In this document: one piece after another, positions 1-9,847 of the stretch | Numbering within the stretch: position 1 is the stretch's first letter | Layout: each line of letters starts with the position of its first letter | Source: Streptomyces sp. NBC_00683 | GTDB taxonomy: Bacteria; Actinomycetota; Actinomycetes; Streptomycetales; Streptomycetaceae | Direction: 5' to 3' | DNA: 64,000 nt | NCBI RefSeq assembly: GCF_036226745.1 | Contig: NZ_CP109013.1 | Span: forward strand, 6,200,001 to 6,264,000 | The notes under the pieces: model-generated | The model's database searches: none | What the model was told of the DNA's origin: nothing | What the model saw: the letters and a program-made list of their open reading frames with translations, nothing else | Made by a program: the position numbers and the translations under genes

Positions 1-18
1 CTCCTGCCCGTGGCCTTC

Positions 19-1428
19 CTAGATGTCGAAGTACAGCTCGAACTCGTGCGGGTGCGGGCGCAGCTGGATCGGGGCGATCTCGTTCGTGCGCTTGTAGTCG
101 ATCCACGTCTCGATCAGGTCGGGCGTGAAGACGCCGCCGGCCTGGAGGTAGTCGTGGTCCGCCTCGAGGGCGTCGAGGACCGCCGGGAGCGAGGTCGGGA
201 CCTGCTGGACGCCCGCGTGCTCCTCGGGGGCCAGCTCGTAGAGGTCCTTGTCGATCGGCTCCGGGGGCTCGATCTTGTTCTTCACGCCGTCCAGGCCGGC
301 CATCAGCAGGGCCGAGAACGCCAGGTACGGGTTCGAGGACGGGTCCGGGGCGCGGAACTCGACGCGCTTCGCCTTCGGGTTGGAGCCCGTGATCGGGATA
401 CGCATCGCGGCGGAGCGGTTGCGCTGCGAGTACACCATGTTGACCGGTGCCTCGAAGCCCGGGACCAGGCGGTGGTAGGAGTTCACCGTCGGGTTGGTGA
501 AGGCAAGCAGCGACGGGGCGTGCTTCAGGATGCCGCCGATGTAGTAGCGGGCCATGTCCGACAGGCCGGCGTAACCCTGCTCGTCGTAGAAGAGCGGCGT
601 GCCGCCCTGCCACAGCGACTGGTGGACGTGCATGCCCGAGCCGTTGTCACCGAAGATCGGCTTCGGCATGAAGGTCGCGGTCTTGCCGTTGCGCCAGGCG
701 ACGTTCTTCACGATGTACTTGAAGAGCATCAGGTCGTCGGCCGCGGCGAGCAGCGTGTTGAACTTGTAGTTGATCTCCGCCTGGCCGGCGGTGCCGACCT
801 CGTGGTGCTGGCGCTCGACCTGGAGGCCGTTCTTGTCCAGCTCCAGGGAGATCTCGGCACGCAGGTCGGCGAAGTGGTCGACCGGCGGGGTCGGGAAGTA
901 GCCGCCCTTGTAGCGGACCTTGTAGCCGCGGTTGTTCTCCTCCGACCCGGTGTTCCAGGCGCCGGCCTCGGAGTCGATGTGGTAGAAGCTCTCGTTCGCC
1001 GACGTCTGGAAGCGGACGTTGTCGAAGACGTAGAACTCGGCCTCGGGGCCGAAGTACGCGGTGTCGGCGACACCGGTCGAGGCGAGGTAGGCCTCGGCCT
1101 TCTTGGCCACGTTCCGCGGGTCACGGCTGTACTGCTCGCCCGTGATCGGGTCGTGGATGAAGAAGTTGATGTTGACAGTCTTGTCGCGGCGGAACGGGTC
1201 GACGCGAGCCGTCGAGATGTCCGCGCGGAGCGCCATGTCGGACTCGTGGATGGCCTGGAAACCGCGGATCGACGAGCCGTCGAACGCGAGCTCCTCGTTC
1301 GGGTCGAAGACTGCCGCCGGGATGGTGAAGTGCTGCATCACACCGGGCAGGTCGCAGAATCGGACATCGATGAACTTGACGTCTTCGTCGGCGATGTACT
1401 TCTTCACGTCGTCGGCGTTCTGGAACAT
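19..1428 (-). CDS. glnA: Glutamine synthetase, type I (GSI-beta)
   Basis: ATP-dependent ligation of ammonia to glutamate, the main cytoplasmic ammonium-assimilation enzyme. The protein is 469 aa, the normal GSI length. It has the GSI signatures FDGSSIRGF near the N-terminus and the NGSGMHVH active-site segment. Tyr397 lies in [10 protein letters not shown], which matches the adenylylation site of GSI-beta enzymes, so GlnE-type control is expected. I chose ATG 1428 because AGGAGGAG sits just upstream and the protein then begins MFQNADD, as in Streptomyces GlnA; the longer open frame to 1659 is untranslated leader. It is divergent from the RDD gene, and the shared region holds a GlnR box. Very confident. 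Confidence 0.98.
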   Translation of the reverse strand: MFQNADDVKKYIADEDVKFIDVRFCDLPGVMQHFTIPAAVFDPNEELAFDGSSIRGFQAIHESDMALRADISTARVDPFRRDKTVNINFFIHDPITGEQYSRDPRNVAKKAEAYLASTGVADTAYFGPEAEFYVFDNVRFQTSANESFYHIDSEAGAWNTGSEENNRGYKVRYKGGYFPTPPVDHFADLRAEISLELDKNGLQVERQHHEVGTAGQAEINYKFNTLLAAADDLMLFKYIVKNVAWRNGKTATFMPKPIFGDNGSGMHVHQSLWQGGTPLFYDEQGYAGLSDMARYYIGGILKHAPSLLAFTNPTVNSYHRLVPGFEAPVNMVYSQRNRSAAMRIPITGSNPKAKRVEFRAPDPSSNPYLAFSALLMAGLDGVKNKIEPPEPIDKDLYELAPEEHAGVQQVPTSLPAVLDALEADHDYLQAGGVFTPDLIETWIDYKRTNEIAPIQLRPHPHEFELYFDI

Positions 1429-1511
1429 CCAACTCCTCCTACTCCCGACCCGGAGAAGGGCGGGGTTGCAGCTCTTTCGTGCGGCCAGTGCGGTGGCACA
1501 CGCTGGACCCG

Positions 1512-1566
1512 ACCATAGGCAGGCAGGATTTCTCAAGCATGACCCATTTGTTTCGCCCAAGTTAAC
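1512..1566 (-). promoter_or_regulatory. GlnR box and -10 region of glnA
   Basis: Read on the minus strand, the sequence gives GTTAAC, six bases, GAAAC, six bases, GTCAT, six bases, GAAAT (1528-1566). This is the known actinomycete GlnR double a/b site. A -10-like TATGGT follows at 1512-1517 with no good -35, as expected for an activated promoter. The inferred role is nitrogen-limitation activation of glnA. GlnR binding at glnA is established in S. coelicolor; here it is by motif only. Confidence 0.85.
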
Positions 1567-1651
1567 CAGGCCGGTCGTCAGCGGCACCTCAGCGACGTTT
1601 ATGAGTGCCCCGCCCGGCCAGGAGCAAACACGGGCGCAGTACCGTGGACGG

Positions 1652-2119
1652 GTGGACAACAGGCAAGCAATCGGATCGTGGCTCTCGGGGCCACGCGCGG
1701 CGGCCGAGGAGATGGGCGCCGACTTCGGTTACCGGGGCGAGCGCCTCGGTCTGCCCCAGGAAGGCCCGGGGTCCGTGGCCCCGCTCGGCCGGCGCTTCGG
1801 GGCACTCTTCATCGACTGGACCGTGTGCATGGTGATCGCATACGGGCTGCTCGCTCAAGGTGACCAACAGGTGGCCGGGAACTGGGCGCTGGGCGTCTTC
1901 CTCGTACTGAGCCTGCTGACGGTGGGAACCATCGGTTCCACGCCGGGCAAGCGCATCCTGGGCCTGCGGGTCGTCGCCGAGGGCGGCGGGCGGCTCGGCA
2001 CCGGGCGGGTGATCGTCCGGACCGTGCTGCTGCTCCTGGTCATCCCCGCCCTGGTCTGGGACCGCGACAGCCGCGGCCTCCACGACCGGCTGGCCCGTGC
2101 CGTCCAGGTACGCATCTAG
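1652..2119 (+). CDS. RDD family integral membrane protein
   Basis: Protein of 155 aa with an RDD domain: [11 protein letters not shown] opens the first membrane segment (about 47-66), two more hydrophobic segments lie near 75-94 and 118-137, and the family-type ending [12 protein letters not shown] is present. The function of RDD proteins is not settled (ion or solute transport has been proposed). GTG 1652 is chosen because the conserved protein begins [10 protein letters not shown]. There is no Shine-Dalgarno, but TACCGT lies 6 bases upstream, suggesting a leaderless mRNA. The neighbour relation to glnA is conserved in Actinobacteria (Rv2219A next to glnA1), but the functional link is unknown. 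Confidence 0.85.
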   Translation: MDNRQAIGSWLSGPRAAAEEMGADFGYRGERLGLPQEGPGSVAPLGRRFGALFIDWTVCMVIAYGLLAQGDQQVAGNWALGVFLVLSLLTVGTIGSTPGKRILGLRVVAEGGGRLGTGRVIVRTVLLLLVIPALVWDRDSRGLHDRLARAVQVRI

Positions 2120-2132
2120 AAGACGTGGACCG

Positions 2133-2174
2133 ACGAGGGCGGCCCCGGACGATCACGTCCGGGGCCGCCCTCGT
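2133..2174. terminator. Bidirectional hairpin between convergent genes
   Basis: A perfect 18-bp stem (2133-2150 with 2157-2174) closes a 6-base loop between the convergent RDD and DUF4191 genes. There is no strong U-tract, as is common for Streptomyces terminators. Confidence 0.8.
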
Positions 2175-2197
2175 TCCGTACTGAGTACGTCAGCGCA

Positions 2198-2908
2198 TCA
2201 GCGCATCTTTCCGCCGCGCGGCATCCGCATGCCCTTCGGCATCGGGCCCTTCGGCAGCGGCATGTTGCTCATCAGGTCGCCCATGGCCCGCAGCCGGTCG
2301 TTGGCAGCGGTGACCTGCGCGCCCGTCAGCACCCGCGGGAGCTTCAGCATCTTGGTGCGCACCTTCTTGAGCGGCACCTGGCCCTCGCCGTCGCCGACGA
2401 TGATGTCGTGCACCGGCACGTCCACCACGATGCGGGCCATCTTCTTCTTCTCCGCCGCCAGCAGGCTCTTCACCCGGTTCGGGTTGCCCTCAGCGACCAG
2501 CACGATGCCCGCCTTGCCGACGGCCCGGTGGACGACGTCCTGACTGCGGTTCATCGCGACCGCCGGAGTCGTGCTCCAGCCGCGGCCGACACGGTCCAGT
2601 ACGGCCGCCGCGGCGCCCGGCTGTCCCTCCATCTGCCCGAAGGCCGCGCGCTCGGCACGTCGTCCGAAGATGATCGCCATTGCGAGGAGGGCCAGTACGA
2701 AGCCCAGGATGCCCGCGTAGACCGGGTGATCGATCAAGAAACCGATCGCGAGGAGGACACCGAAGGTGACGATTCCCACACCCGCGACGACAAGACCGAT
2801 CTTGGGGTCTGTCCGCCTGGTCATCTTGTAGGTCAGGGCGATCTGCTTGAGCCGCCCCGCGTTCTCGGCGCTGTCCGCGCCTTCAGTGGTGTTTGCCTTC
2901 CTCGCCAT
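2198..2908 (-). CDS. DUF4191 membrane protein
   Basis: Protein of 236 aa. After a short polar N-terminus (MARKANTTEG) there are two adjacent membrane segments (about 38-60 and 66-84), followed by a cytoplasmic-looking domain with PKIGLVVAG before and VLDRVGRGWS after the membrane part. The C-terminus is Met/Pro/Lys-rich (LPKGPMPKGMRMPRG). It matches the DUF4191 family found beside lipA in Actinobacteria (Rv2219). No biochemical role is known; position suggests a link to lipoate or membrane biology, but that is guesswork. It lies 30 bases downstream of the small gene 2939-3139 and is probably cotranscribed with it. Confidence 0.85.
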   Translation of the reverse strand: MARKANTTEGADSAENAGRLKQIALTYKMTRRTDPKIGLVVAGVGIVTFGVLLAIGFLIDHPVYAGILGFVLALLAMAIIFGRRAERAAFGQMEGQPGAAAAVLDRVGRGWSTTPAVAMNRSQDVVHRAVGKAGIVLVAEGNPNRVKSLLAAEKKKMARIVVDVPVHDIIVGDGEGQVPLKKVRTKMLKLPRVLTGAQVTAANDRLRAMGDLMSNMPLPKGPMPKGMRMPRGGKMR

Positions 2909-2938
2909 GTACTGAAGTTTACGTGGCCCCGGACTGAC

Positions 2939-3139
2939 CTAGGAACGGCGGTCGGCCACAGCCTCCAGTACATGCTGTGCCTCGACCCGGTCCTTGGCCC
3001 TGCGGCGGTCCTCGAGGACCGCCGTCCAGGCGTTCCGGCGGGCGGTGCGCTGGCCGCTGCTCATCAGCAGCGATTCGACGGCGCGGAGTGCGGTGGTGAC
3101 GGACGGGATCGCGTTGGCTCGTACCGGCGCGGCGTGCAT
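2939..3139 (-). CDS. Conserved small protein, function unknown
   Basis: A 66-aa basic protein beginning MHAAPVRANAIPSVTTALRAVE and ending HVLEAVADRRS. ATG 3139 is preceded by GAGGGGG at good spacing, so I prefer it to the longer in-frame reading (to 3250), which would begin inside the promoter region. It is predicted largely helical, with no signal peptide or metal motif. It lies between lipA and the DUF4191 gene, in the latter's operon, as in other streptomycetes. It may be controlled by the dyad at 3271-3284. Confidence 0.7.
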   Translation of the reverse strand: MHAAPVRANAIPSVTTALRAVESLLMSSGQRTARRNAWTAVLEDRRRAKDRVEAQHVLEAVADRRS

Positions 3140-3256
3140 CGTGGTCGTTCCCCCTCGGAGCGGATGCGCGCACCCGGCGCGCACTGGGTAGCGGGAAGCA
3201 GTGACTGCGACGGCCTCGGGGGCTGCCGCTGTATGTGTACCTAGGGTCACTGCTTG

Positions 3257-3285
3257 GTGTTACCAGTGCATGACCGGTCGGTCAA
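3257..3285 (-). promoter_or_regulatory. Promoter with overlapping TGACCG/CGGTCA dyad
   Basis: On the minus strand, TTGACC (3280-3285) and TAACAC (3257-3262) are 17 bases apart. The -35 overlaps a dyad at 3271-3284, TGACCG-2-CGGTCA, a shape typical of TetR-family operators. It would drive the small gene and the DUF4191 gene. The regulator is not identifiable here. Confidence 0.45.
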
Positions 3286-3322
3286 ACACCAATGAAACCC
3301 TGATTTCGGCGCCGCGCACGCC

Positions 3323-3372
3323 GACGCGGCCCATACGGGCTCCCGACCTGCGGGGAGCGTACGGGCCGCGTC
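3323..3372. terminator. Hairpin downstream of lipA
   Basis: Arms beginning GACGCGGCCC (3323) and ending GGGCCGCGTC (3372) pair, with further imperfect pairing inside. It lies just beyond the lipA stop on its transcript. The rest of the 300-base gap to the small gene holds only the promoter at 3257-3285. Confidence 0.65.
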
Positions 3373-3439
3373 GAATCGGCCATTACTGCTCAGTAGCTTC
3401 TTGTGCGCGGATTCACACGGGCCGGGCGGTCACGGTCGC

Positions 3440-4393
3440 TCACGCGACGGTCGCGCCCCGGGCCTCCATCGCCTGCTTGAAGAGACGGCCGGCGCGGTAC
3501 GAGGAGCGCACCAGCGGCCCCGACATCACGCCGGAGTAGCCGATCGCGTCGGCCTCGTCCTTCAGCTCCACGAACTCCTGCGGCTTCACCCAGCGCTCGA
3601 CCGGGTGGTGCCGCGGGGTGGGCCGCAGGTACTGCGTAATCGTGATGAGCTCGCAACCCGCGTCGTGCAGGTCCTGGAGCGCCTCGCTGACTTCCTCGCG
3701 GGTCTCGCCCATGCCGAGGATCAGGTTGGACTTGGTCACCAGACCGGCCTCACGGGCCCGGGTGATGACCTCCAGGGAGCGCTCGTAACGGAAACCGGGG
3801 CGGATCCGCTTGAAGATGCGCGGCACCGTCTCGACGTTGTGCGCGAGCACCTCGGGGCGCGAGGAGAAGACCTCGGCGAGCTGCTCGGGAACCGCGTTGA
3901 AGTCGGGGATCAGCAGCTCCACCTTGGTGGCGCCGGTCGCCCGCTCCGCGGTCTGGGCGTGGATCTGGCGCACGGTCTCCGCGTACAGCCAGGCGCCGCC
4001 GTCCTCCAGGTCGTCGCGTGCGACGCCGGTGATCGTGGCGTAGTTCAGGTCCATGGTGACCACGGACTCGCCCACACGGCGGGGCTCGTCACGGTCGAGG
4101 GCCTCGGGCCTGCCCGTGTCGATCTGGCAGAAGTCGCAGCGCCGGGTGCACTGGTCGCCGCCGATGAGGAAGGTCGCCTCGCGGTCTTCCCAGCATTCGT
4201 AGATGTTCGGACAGCCGGCTTCCTGGCACACGGTGTGCAGACCCTCGCTCTTCACGAGCTTCTGCATCTTCGTGTACTCGGGGCCCATCTTCGCCCGGGT
4301 TTTGATCCACTCCGGCTTGCGCTCGATGGGGGTCTGGCTGTTTCGGACCTCCAGGCGCAGCATCTTGCGCCCGTCGGGTGCGACACCGGACAC
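3440..4393 (-). CDS. lipA: Lipoyl synthase (radical SAM)
   Basis: Inserts two sulfurs into protein-bound octanoyl groups, making lipoyl cofactor for E2 and GcvH. At 317 aa it has both iron-sulfur sites: the auxiliary cluster Cys56, Cys61, Cys67 ([12 protein letters not shown]) and the radical-SAM Cys82, Cys86, Cys89 (CTRRCDFC). GTG 4393 is chosen because AAAGGGG lies about 8 bases upstream and homologues begin at this residue; the longer frame to 4714 runs back into lipB. It follows lipB by 122 bases on the same strand. The client is the two-lipoyl E2 encoded at 15808-17589. Confidence 0.97.
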   Translation of the reverse strand: MSGVAPDGRKMLRLEVRNSQTPIERKPEWIKTRAKMGPEYTKMQKLVKSEGLHTVCQEAGCPNIYECWEDREATFLIGGDQCTRRCDFCQIDTGRPEALDRDEPRRVGESVVTMDLNYATITGVARDDLEDGGAWLYAETVRQIHAQTAERATGATKVELLIPDFNAVPEQLAEVFSSRPEVLAHNVETVPRIFKRIRPGFRYERSLEVITRAREAGLVTKSNLILGMGETREEVSEALQDLHDAGCELITITQYLRPTPRHHPVERWVKPQEFVELKDEADAIGYSGVMSGPLVRSSYRAGRLFKQAMEARGATVA

Positions 4394-4515
4394 TCCGGCA
4401 CCCCTTTGCTTTCGCTGCATTGGATTCTTCGGCGAACACCAGGGTACGCCCGTGGTTAGAACGGCCTTACGTCTGCCCAACCTGTGGCCGACAGGGCCTA
4501 TTCCCGGCCCTGCGC

Positions 4516-5334
4516 TCAGGCGGGGGCGACCGCGGTCGCCGAGGCGGCCGTCCCGACGGTGCGGGGCGCGAGCTCCGCGTTCTCCAGGATGTCCCTGAGG
4601 TGCCTCTCGGCGACCGGCAGCACCTCCGCGATCGTGACCTCCCGGCCCAGCTCGTACGAGAGCGACGTCACGCCCGCGTCCCGGATGCCGCACGGCACGA
4701 TCTTGTCGAACCACGTGTTGTCCGGGTTCACGTTCAGGGCGAAGCCGTGCATGGTCACACCCTTGGCGACCCGGATGCCGATCGCGGCCAGCTTGCGGTC
4801 CTCGCGGCGCTGGCCGGCGTTGGACGGCGCGTACTCGGGGCCGTTCAGCCGGGCGTCGAACTCCTCGTCGTGCAGGCGGGGGTCGAAGTCCAGGGACAGT
4901 CCGCCGAGCGCGGGGCGCTCCTCGACCGGGTCACCGAGGACCCAGACACCGCTGCGGCCCTCGACCCGGGAGGTCTCCACACCGAAGTCGGCGGCCGTAC
5001 GGATCAGGGCGTCCTCCAGCCGTCGCACATGGGCGACGACGTCGACCGGCCGCGGCAGCTTCTGGATGGGATAGCCGACGAGCTGGCCCGGACCGTGCCA
5101 GGTGATCTTTCCACCGCGGTCCACATCGATGACAGGAGTGCCGTCCAGAGGGCGCTCGCTGTCGGTCGTGCGCCGTCCCGCTGTGTAGACGGGCGGGTGC
5201 TCGAGGAGCAGGCAGGTGTCGGGTACGGAGTCCTCGAACCGGGCCGCGTGCACCTCCCGCTGCTTCTGCCAGGCCTCCTGGTAGTCGACCGCTTCCTCGC
5301 CGAATCCCAGACGGACGAACCGCAGCTCACTCAC
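4516..5334 (-). CDS. lipB: Lipoyl(octanoyl) transferase
   Basis: Transfers octanoate from ACP to apo-lipoyl domains before LipA acts. The protein is 272 aa and contains the family motif [12 protein letters not shown] (73-84), Lys191 in [11 protein letters not shown] and the acyl-accepting Cys215 in IVPCGI. About 45 residues (roughly 134-180) between GVWV and KLAAIGIRV are extra compared with the short E. coli enzyme, an insertion I associate with actinobacterial LipB. GTG 5334 gives the conserved start [11 protein letters not shown]; the far longer upstream frame is antisense to the regulator gene and is rejected. It is divergent from the NsdA-like regulator across 276 bases, where no strong signal stands out. 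Confidence 0.96.
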   Translation of the reverse strand: MSELRFVRLGFGEEAVDYQEAWQKQREVHAARFEDSVPDTCLLLEHPPVYTAGRRTTDSERPLDGTPVIDVDRGGKITWHGPGQLVGYPIQKLPRPVDVVAHVRRLEDALIRTAADFGVETSRVEGRSGVWVLGDPVEERPALGGLSLDFDPRLHDEEFDARLNGPEYAPSNAGQRREDRKLAAIGIRVAKGVTMHGFALNVNPDNTWFDKIVPCGIRDAGVTSLSYELGREVTIAEVLPVAERHLRDILENAELAPRTVGTAASATAVAPA

Positions 5335-5610
5335 TTCGGGTGCCTCCCTATTCGGGTGTCGGGAGGCCGGGGGGTGTCCCCGGGACCACGGCACCATGCA
5401 CTGATATGCGCCCTCAGCCACTGTACGACCGCTCGGGGGACAGCCGTCCGGCAGGTCGCACCCGGCCGTCCCGTCAGCGATGCCCACAATCCTCACACGA
5501 TCGGATGAATGTGGAGCGAAGGTCGCTGGGGCGGCCGCCGGGACCGCTAAATTCGCGCCGTTCCATAAGGGCTCCCCGCCCGGCCCCGAAGGCAGGAGAC
5601 CGTACAGCTG

Positions 5611-7287
5611 ATGTCGGAACGACCTCCGCAGCGCACCCCCAACAGGCGGCTCGCTGCGCTCATCGCGGAAGCCGGATTCTCCCATGCGGGTCTGGCCCGC
5701 AGGGTGGATCAGCTGGGCCTCGAACACGGCCTCGACCTGCGGTACGACAAGACCTCGGTGACCCGCTGGCTGCGCGGCCAGCAGCCGAGGGGAACCACCC
5801 CCGCGCTGATCGCGGAGGTATTCACCCGGCGGCTGGGGCGCCGGCTCTCCGCGCAGGATCTGGGGCTGGACGCTTGCGCCCCCGTCTATGCCGGGCTGGA
5901 GTTCGCGGCCACGCCCGCCGAGGCCGTCGACATCGTCAGCGGGCTGTGGCGCAAGGACTCCGGCAGCCATGCGGAGCTGCGCAAGATCGCGTTCACCCCG
6001 GCCGGACTCGTCGTGCCGAGCCGGGACTGGCTGATCGGGCGGGCCGACGAATGGGTCGGACGCGGAGAACCGCCGACGACGGGGGCGGCTTCCCGCGGCA
6101 CGAGCGCTGCGAGCGCCGTGAACGGTACGAACGGGGCCCCGGCACACGGCACGGGGGGCCTGCCCGCCCCGCGCGCGGCCGGCGACACGAACGCCGTCCG
6201 CACGTCGAACGGCTTCCACGCGTCCGGCGGTGCCCACACGCATCACGGCCCCGGGGGCGCACCCGGGGCGTCGGCCCACGGCGGCCGGGCCGGCAGCCGC
6301 GGTCCCGGCTCCGCCCGGCCGCCCGCCCCGGCGCAGCCGCCCCTCGGCGTGCCCCGTCAGCGGCAGACCGACCGCGGCCCCGGCCAGCGGGTCGGCAACG
6401 GCGACGTCGCGGCCCTGCGGTCGGTCGGTGAGCTCTTCCGCACCCTGGACAACGCCTACGGCGGCGGTCACGCCCGGCAGGCCCTCGTCAGGTACCTGGA
6501 GCACGAGGCGGAGCCCATGCTCCGCGGGAGCTACGGCGAGGCCGTCGGCAGGCGGCTGTTCTCCGCGGCGGCCGATCTGACCCGGCTGGCGGGCTGGACC
6601 TCGTTCGACATCGCGGCGCACGGCCTCGCCCAGCGCTACTTCGTCCAGGCGCTGCGGCTCGCGCAGGCGGCAGGCGACCGGGGGTACGGCTCGTTCGTGC
6701 TGATCACGATGAGCCGGCAGGCGGTGTACCTCGGGCACGGCAGGGAAGCGGTGCAGCTCGCCCGGGTCGCCCAGCAGGGGATCGGGTCCTCGGCGCCGCC
6801 CGTGGTCATGGCGCTGCTGCACGCGGTCGAGGCGCGCGGACACGGGGTGCTCGGCGAGACCCGGGCGTGCATCGCCGCACTCGTACGCGCGGAACGGGCC
6901 CTGCAGTCCGAGCGCCCCGGGGACGACGTGCCGCACTGGGCCCGCTACTTCGACGAGGCACAGCTCGCCGACGAGTTCGGCCACTGCCATCGCGATCTGC
7001 AGCAGTACAGGGTCGCCGTGCAGCACGCCGAGCGGTCGCTCCAGCTGCGCGCTCCGGCGTACGCCCGCAGCAGGCTGTTCTGCCGCGTGGTGCTCGCTTC
7101 CGCGCGGCTCGGGCTCGGCGAGCTGGACCAGGCCTGCCTGCTGGGCGCCGAGTCGGCCCAGCAGGCTTCGGAGATGCGGTCGGTGCGCGCCACGGAGTAC
7201 GTGCGCGACTTCGAGCGCCGACTTGAGCCGTACCGGGACGCGGTAGCCGTGCGGGGCTACCGCGACCGTGTCGCAGCGCTCGGCTGA
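5611..7287 (+). CDS. NsdA-like regulatory protein
   Basis: Protein of 558 aa. Residues about 8-90 form a helix-turn-helix-like domain with the streptomycete family pattern [16 protein letters not shown] and [13 protein letters not shown], resembling the N-terminus of NsdA-type developmental regulators. A Gly/Ala/Pro/His-rich, probably disordered linker (about 150-260) separates it from a helical C-terminal half with TPR-like repeats ([11 protein letters not shown] at the end). The likely job is transcriptional control coupled to a protein-interaction module; target and signal are unknown. ATG 5611 has CAGGAG 12 bases upstream. It is convergent with the FAD oxidoreductase, only 6 bases apart. 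Confidence 0.7.
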   Translation: MSERPPQRTPNRRLAALIAEAGFSHAGLARRVDQLGLEHGLDLRYDKTSVTRWLRGQQPRGTTPALIAEVFTRRLGRRLSAQDLGLDACAPVYAGLEFAATPAEAVDIVSGLWRKDSGSHAELRKIAFTPAGLVVPSRDWLIGRADEWVGRGEPPTTGAASRGTSAASAVNGTNGAPAHGTGGLPAPRAAGDTNAVRTSNGFHASGGAHTHHGPGGAPGASAHGGRAGSRGPGSARPPAPAQPPLGVPRQRQTDRGPGQRVGNGDVAALRSVGELFRTLDNAYGGGHARQALVRYLEHEAEPMLRGSYGEAVGRRLFSAAADLTRLAGWTSFDIAAHGLAQRYFVQALRLAQAAGDRGYGSFVLITMSRQAVYLGHGREAVQLARVAQQGIGSSAPPVVMALLHAVEARGHGVLGETRACIAALVRAERALQSERPGDDVPHWARYFDEAQLADEFGHCHRDLQQYRVAVQHAERSLQLRAPAYARSRLFCRVVLASARLGLGELDQACLLGAESAQQASEMRSVRATEYVRDFERRLEPYRDAVAVRGYRDRVAALG

Positions 7288-7293
7288 GGCGGC

Positions 7294-8607
7294 CTACGCC
7301 GCGGTCGGCAGCGCGGCCCCGTCGCCGGGTTCCTGCCGCACCCCCAGGTCCGCGAGGATCGCCGAGGCCGCGCGGTGCCCCGAGTGCAGGGCGCCCTGGA
7401 CCGTGCTCGTGTCGCGGTGGTCGCCGCACACGTACAGGCCGGCCAGGACCCGGACCGGCCGGCGCAGATCGTGCGGGGGCGGCATCGCGGGCACTGCCTC
7501 CGGGTCGTGATGGGCCGCCAGGAGCTCCCAGTCGTGCGTGGGCGTGCCGTACAGCTGGGCGAGGTGCTCGCGGACCGTGCGGTCGAGGTCCGGTGGCGGG
7601 GGACCGAGCACCGTGGAGGTGATCAGCGTGCGGCCGTGCGGCGCGCGCGAGGGGTCGACCTCGCTCATCACGGCGGTGTGCGCGACGGGACCCGAGCGGT
7701 CCGCGTCCAGCAGCAGGTGTGCTCCCGTCGGCGGGGGAGCGGGCGCGGTGTGGTGAAGCACGGTCACCGGGTGGAAGGCCGGCATCCGCAGACCGGGCAG
7801 CAACTCCGCGGCGGCGCCCGCTCCGGTGGCCAGCAGCAAGGAGCGACAGCCCAGTTCGCCGTGCTCCTTGGTGCGTACGGACGTGATGTCGGCGGCCGTG
7901 ACATGCACCCCGGTGCGTACGGTGCCGGGCGGCAGGGCGGCCGCCAGCAGCCGGGGCAGTTCCGCGGAACCGCCCGCCGGCACGCAGAGCCTGCCGCGCG
8001 CGTAGCTGCGCAGTGCGAGCTCGGCGCAGCGGCTCGATGTGGTGAGCGTGGGGTCGCTGAGCAGCGCGGTGAGCAGGGGGTGCACGAAACCGCTGACCAT
8101 CCGGGGGGAGAGGCCGCGCGCCGACAGGGCCGAGAGTGCGGTCCGGTCGGGCCTGGCCAGGATCCGGGCCGCCGGTGTGGCGGCGAGGCGACCGAGCCAG
8201 GAACCCAGCCGGGCCTGTTCGATCGTCCCGCCCAGGGGCGCGAGGGGGGCGCTCGATCGGGTGCGCACTGCTTTGAGTGCGCCCCTTGCGCTCCGTACGT
8301 CACCGGCGCGGTACCGGCGGCCTCCGCTGCGGACGAGTACCCCTGGTGCGAAGTCCCGCAGCACCAGGCCGTCGAGACCCGGGGTGGTACTCAGCTCCGG
8401 GTACGCGGAGCTGAGCAGTGGACCGATGTGGTCGAGCAGGAATCCGTCCACGTCGTGGGTGACCATCCGGCCGCCGATGTGCGGCGCGGCCTCAAGGACG
8501 CTGACGTTCACTCCTGCGCTGGTCAGTTGATGGGCCGCTGACAGGCCGGCGATCCCGGCCCCGATGATGACCACATCCGCGTGGTGTGCCGTGTGTGCCG
8601 TGAACAC
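7294..8607 (-). CDS. FAD-dependent amine-oxidase-type oxidoreductase
   Basis: Protein of 437 aa with the dinucleotide fold VVIIGAGIAGLSAAHQL at the N-terminus, LEAAPHIGGRM at the ribose-binding strand, and the C-terminal flavin motif LYVCGDHRDTSTVQGAL. The overall form is that of the protoporphyrinogen-oxidase/phytoene-desaturase superfamily; the substrate is not evident, and no heme, carotenoid or squalene genes are adjacent. GTG 8607 is preceded by GGGGAGGGG, which favours it over the upstream start at 8655. The 278 bases before the next gene contain only GC-rich inverted repeats. Confidence 0.8.
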   Translation of the reverse strand: MFTAHTAHHADVVIIGAGIAGLSAAHQLTSAGVNVSVLEAAPHIGGRMVTHDVDGFLLDHIGPLLSSAYPELSTTPGLDGLVLRDFAPGVLVRSGGRRYRAGDVRSARGALKAVRTRSSAPLAPLGGTIEQARLGSWLGRLAATPAARILARPDRTALSALSARGLSPRMVSGFVHPLLTALLSDPTLTTSSRCAELALRSYARGRLCVPAGGSAELPRLLAAALPPGTVRTGVHVTAADITSVRTKEHGELGCRSLLLATGAGAAAELLPGLRMPAFHPVTVLHHTAPAPPPTGAHLLLDADRSGPVAHTAVMSEVDPSRAPHGRTLITSTVLGPPPPDLDRTVREHLAQLYGTPTHDWELLAAHHDPEAVPAMPPPHDLRRPVRVLAGLYVCGDHRDTSTVQGALHSGHRAASAILADLGVRQEPGDGAALPTAA

Positions 8608-8786
8608 GTACCCCTCCCCGAGTCGGCGCGACTGGTGGGAGGCTCTTGCCCCCAACAGGCCCCCGGAATGCCCGAGTTCGGGTCGAGGCTAGATGGATGG
8701 CTGATGCAGGCGCAGTCGCGCGCACCCGGGGGCACCGGTGCACGGGGTCGCACGGACCCCCGGCGGGCGGTGCCGGAGCGGTGGCC

Positions 8787-8865
8787 GGCCGGGCCGGCCG
8801 GAGGCGCCGAGGAGGCAGGCTGCGACCGCTGAGCTGCGCATGTGCGTGGGACGGCCGGCCCGGCC
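8787..8865. terminator. Long-loop GC inverted repeat beyond the epimerase gene
   Basis: GGCCGGGCCGGCC (8787-8799) is the reverse complement of the segment at 8853-8865. Shorter GC hairpins lie between. It could end the epimerase transcript, but low sequence complexity makes this weak. Confidence 0.35.
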
Positions 8866-8885
8866 GTGCGGCCGGGCGGGCGTGT

Positions 8886-9794
8886 TCAGCGCAGTGCTGC
8901 GCGGATGGCGGCGTCGATTCCGGGGAAGGCGAACGAGAAACCCGAGTCGAGAAGTTGGCCGGGTAGCACCCGCTGGCTGCCCAGCACGTCCTCGGCGAAC
9001 TCCCCGAGAGCGACGCGCAGCGCGGGCGCCGGGGCGGTGAAAAGCGTCGGACGGCGCAGCACCCGCCCCATCGCGGCCGTCACCTGGCCGTTGGTGGCGG
9101 GGGAGGGCCCGGTCAGATTCACCGGGCCGGACAGCGACTCGGTGTCCAGGATGTGCCGCATCGCCGCGATGTGGTCGTGCAGGGCGATGAAGCTCCAGTA
9201 CTGCCGTCCGTTCCCGAGCCGCCCGCCGAGCCCGGCCCTGAACAGCGGGAAGAGACGGCCCCAGGCCCCGCCCTCCCGGGCGACGACCAGACCGGTCCGG
9301 GCATGCACCGTCCGTACGCCCGCCTCCTCGGCAGGGGCCGTGGCCTCCTCCCAGTCCACGCACACCGACGGCAGGAAGCCCTCACCGGGCGGCGCGCTCT
9401 CGTCGACCGCGCGGTCCCCGGTGTCCCCGTAGTAGCCGATGGCGGACCCGCACAGCAGGACCTTCGGCGCCGCGTCGAGAGAGGCGACGGCCTCGGCGAT
9501 CGCGGCCGTGCCCAGGACCCGGCTGTCCCGGATCTCCCGCTTGTACGCCGGGGTCCACCTGTGGTCGCCGACCCCGGCCCCCGCGAGATGGACGACCGCG
9601 TCGCATCCGACAAGGCCCGCCACGTCCACGTACTGACGCTTCGGATCCCATTCCACCTCGTCGCCGGTTCCGGCGGGGCGGCGTACCAGGCGCACCACCT
9701 CGTGCCCGTCGGCCCGCAGCGAGCGCACGAGCGCCGCTCCGATGAGGCCGGTCGATCCGGTGACGGCGATACGGGAGTGCTGCATGGCCTCCAT
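8886..9794 (-). CDS. SulA-type NAD-dependent epimerase (TIGR01777)
   Basis: Protein of 302 aa: a Rossmann start IAVTGSTGLIGAALV, the extended-SDR region GSAIGYYGDTGDR, and a C-terminal DUF1731 segment (LLDSGFSFAFPGIDAAIRAAL). The TIGR01777 family includes proteins called SulA or YfcH; the true substrate is unknown. A homologue (Rv2216) lies between lipB and the E2 gene in M. tuberculosis, so the location is ancestral. ATG 9794 and ATG 9785 are both possible; I use 9794 because the GGAGG before 9785 is too close to that codon. Confidence 0.85.
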   Translation of the reverse strand: MEAMQHSRIAVTGSTGLIGAALVRSLRADGHEVVRLVRRPAGTGDEVEWDPKRQYVDVAGLVGCDAVVHLAGAGVGDHRWTPAYKREIRDSRVLGTAAIAEAVASLDAAPKVLLCGSAIGYYGDTGDRAVDESAPPGEGFLPSVCVDWEEATAPAEEAGVRTVHARTGLVVAREGGAWGRLFPLFRAGLGGRLGNGRQYWSFIALHDHIAAMRHILDTESLSGPVNLTGPSPATNGQVTAAMGRVLRRPTLFTAPAPALRVALGEFAEDVLGSQRVLPGQLLDSGFSFAFPGIDAAIRAALR

Positions 9795-9847
9795 CCTGCC
9801 CCATGGAACATCGCTCACGCGGAACACGGCGTGGCACAGTGGCACGC

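Noticed and set aside
5335..7026. A long N-terminal extension of LipB on the minus strand
   Set aside because: It is antisense to the NsdA-like gene and LipB homologues begin at the GTG at 5334.
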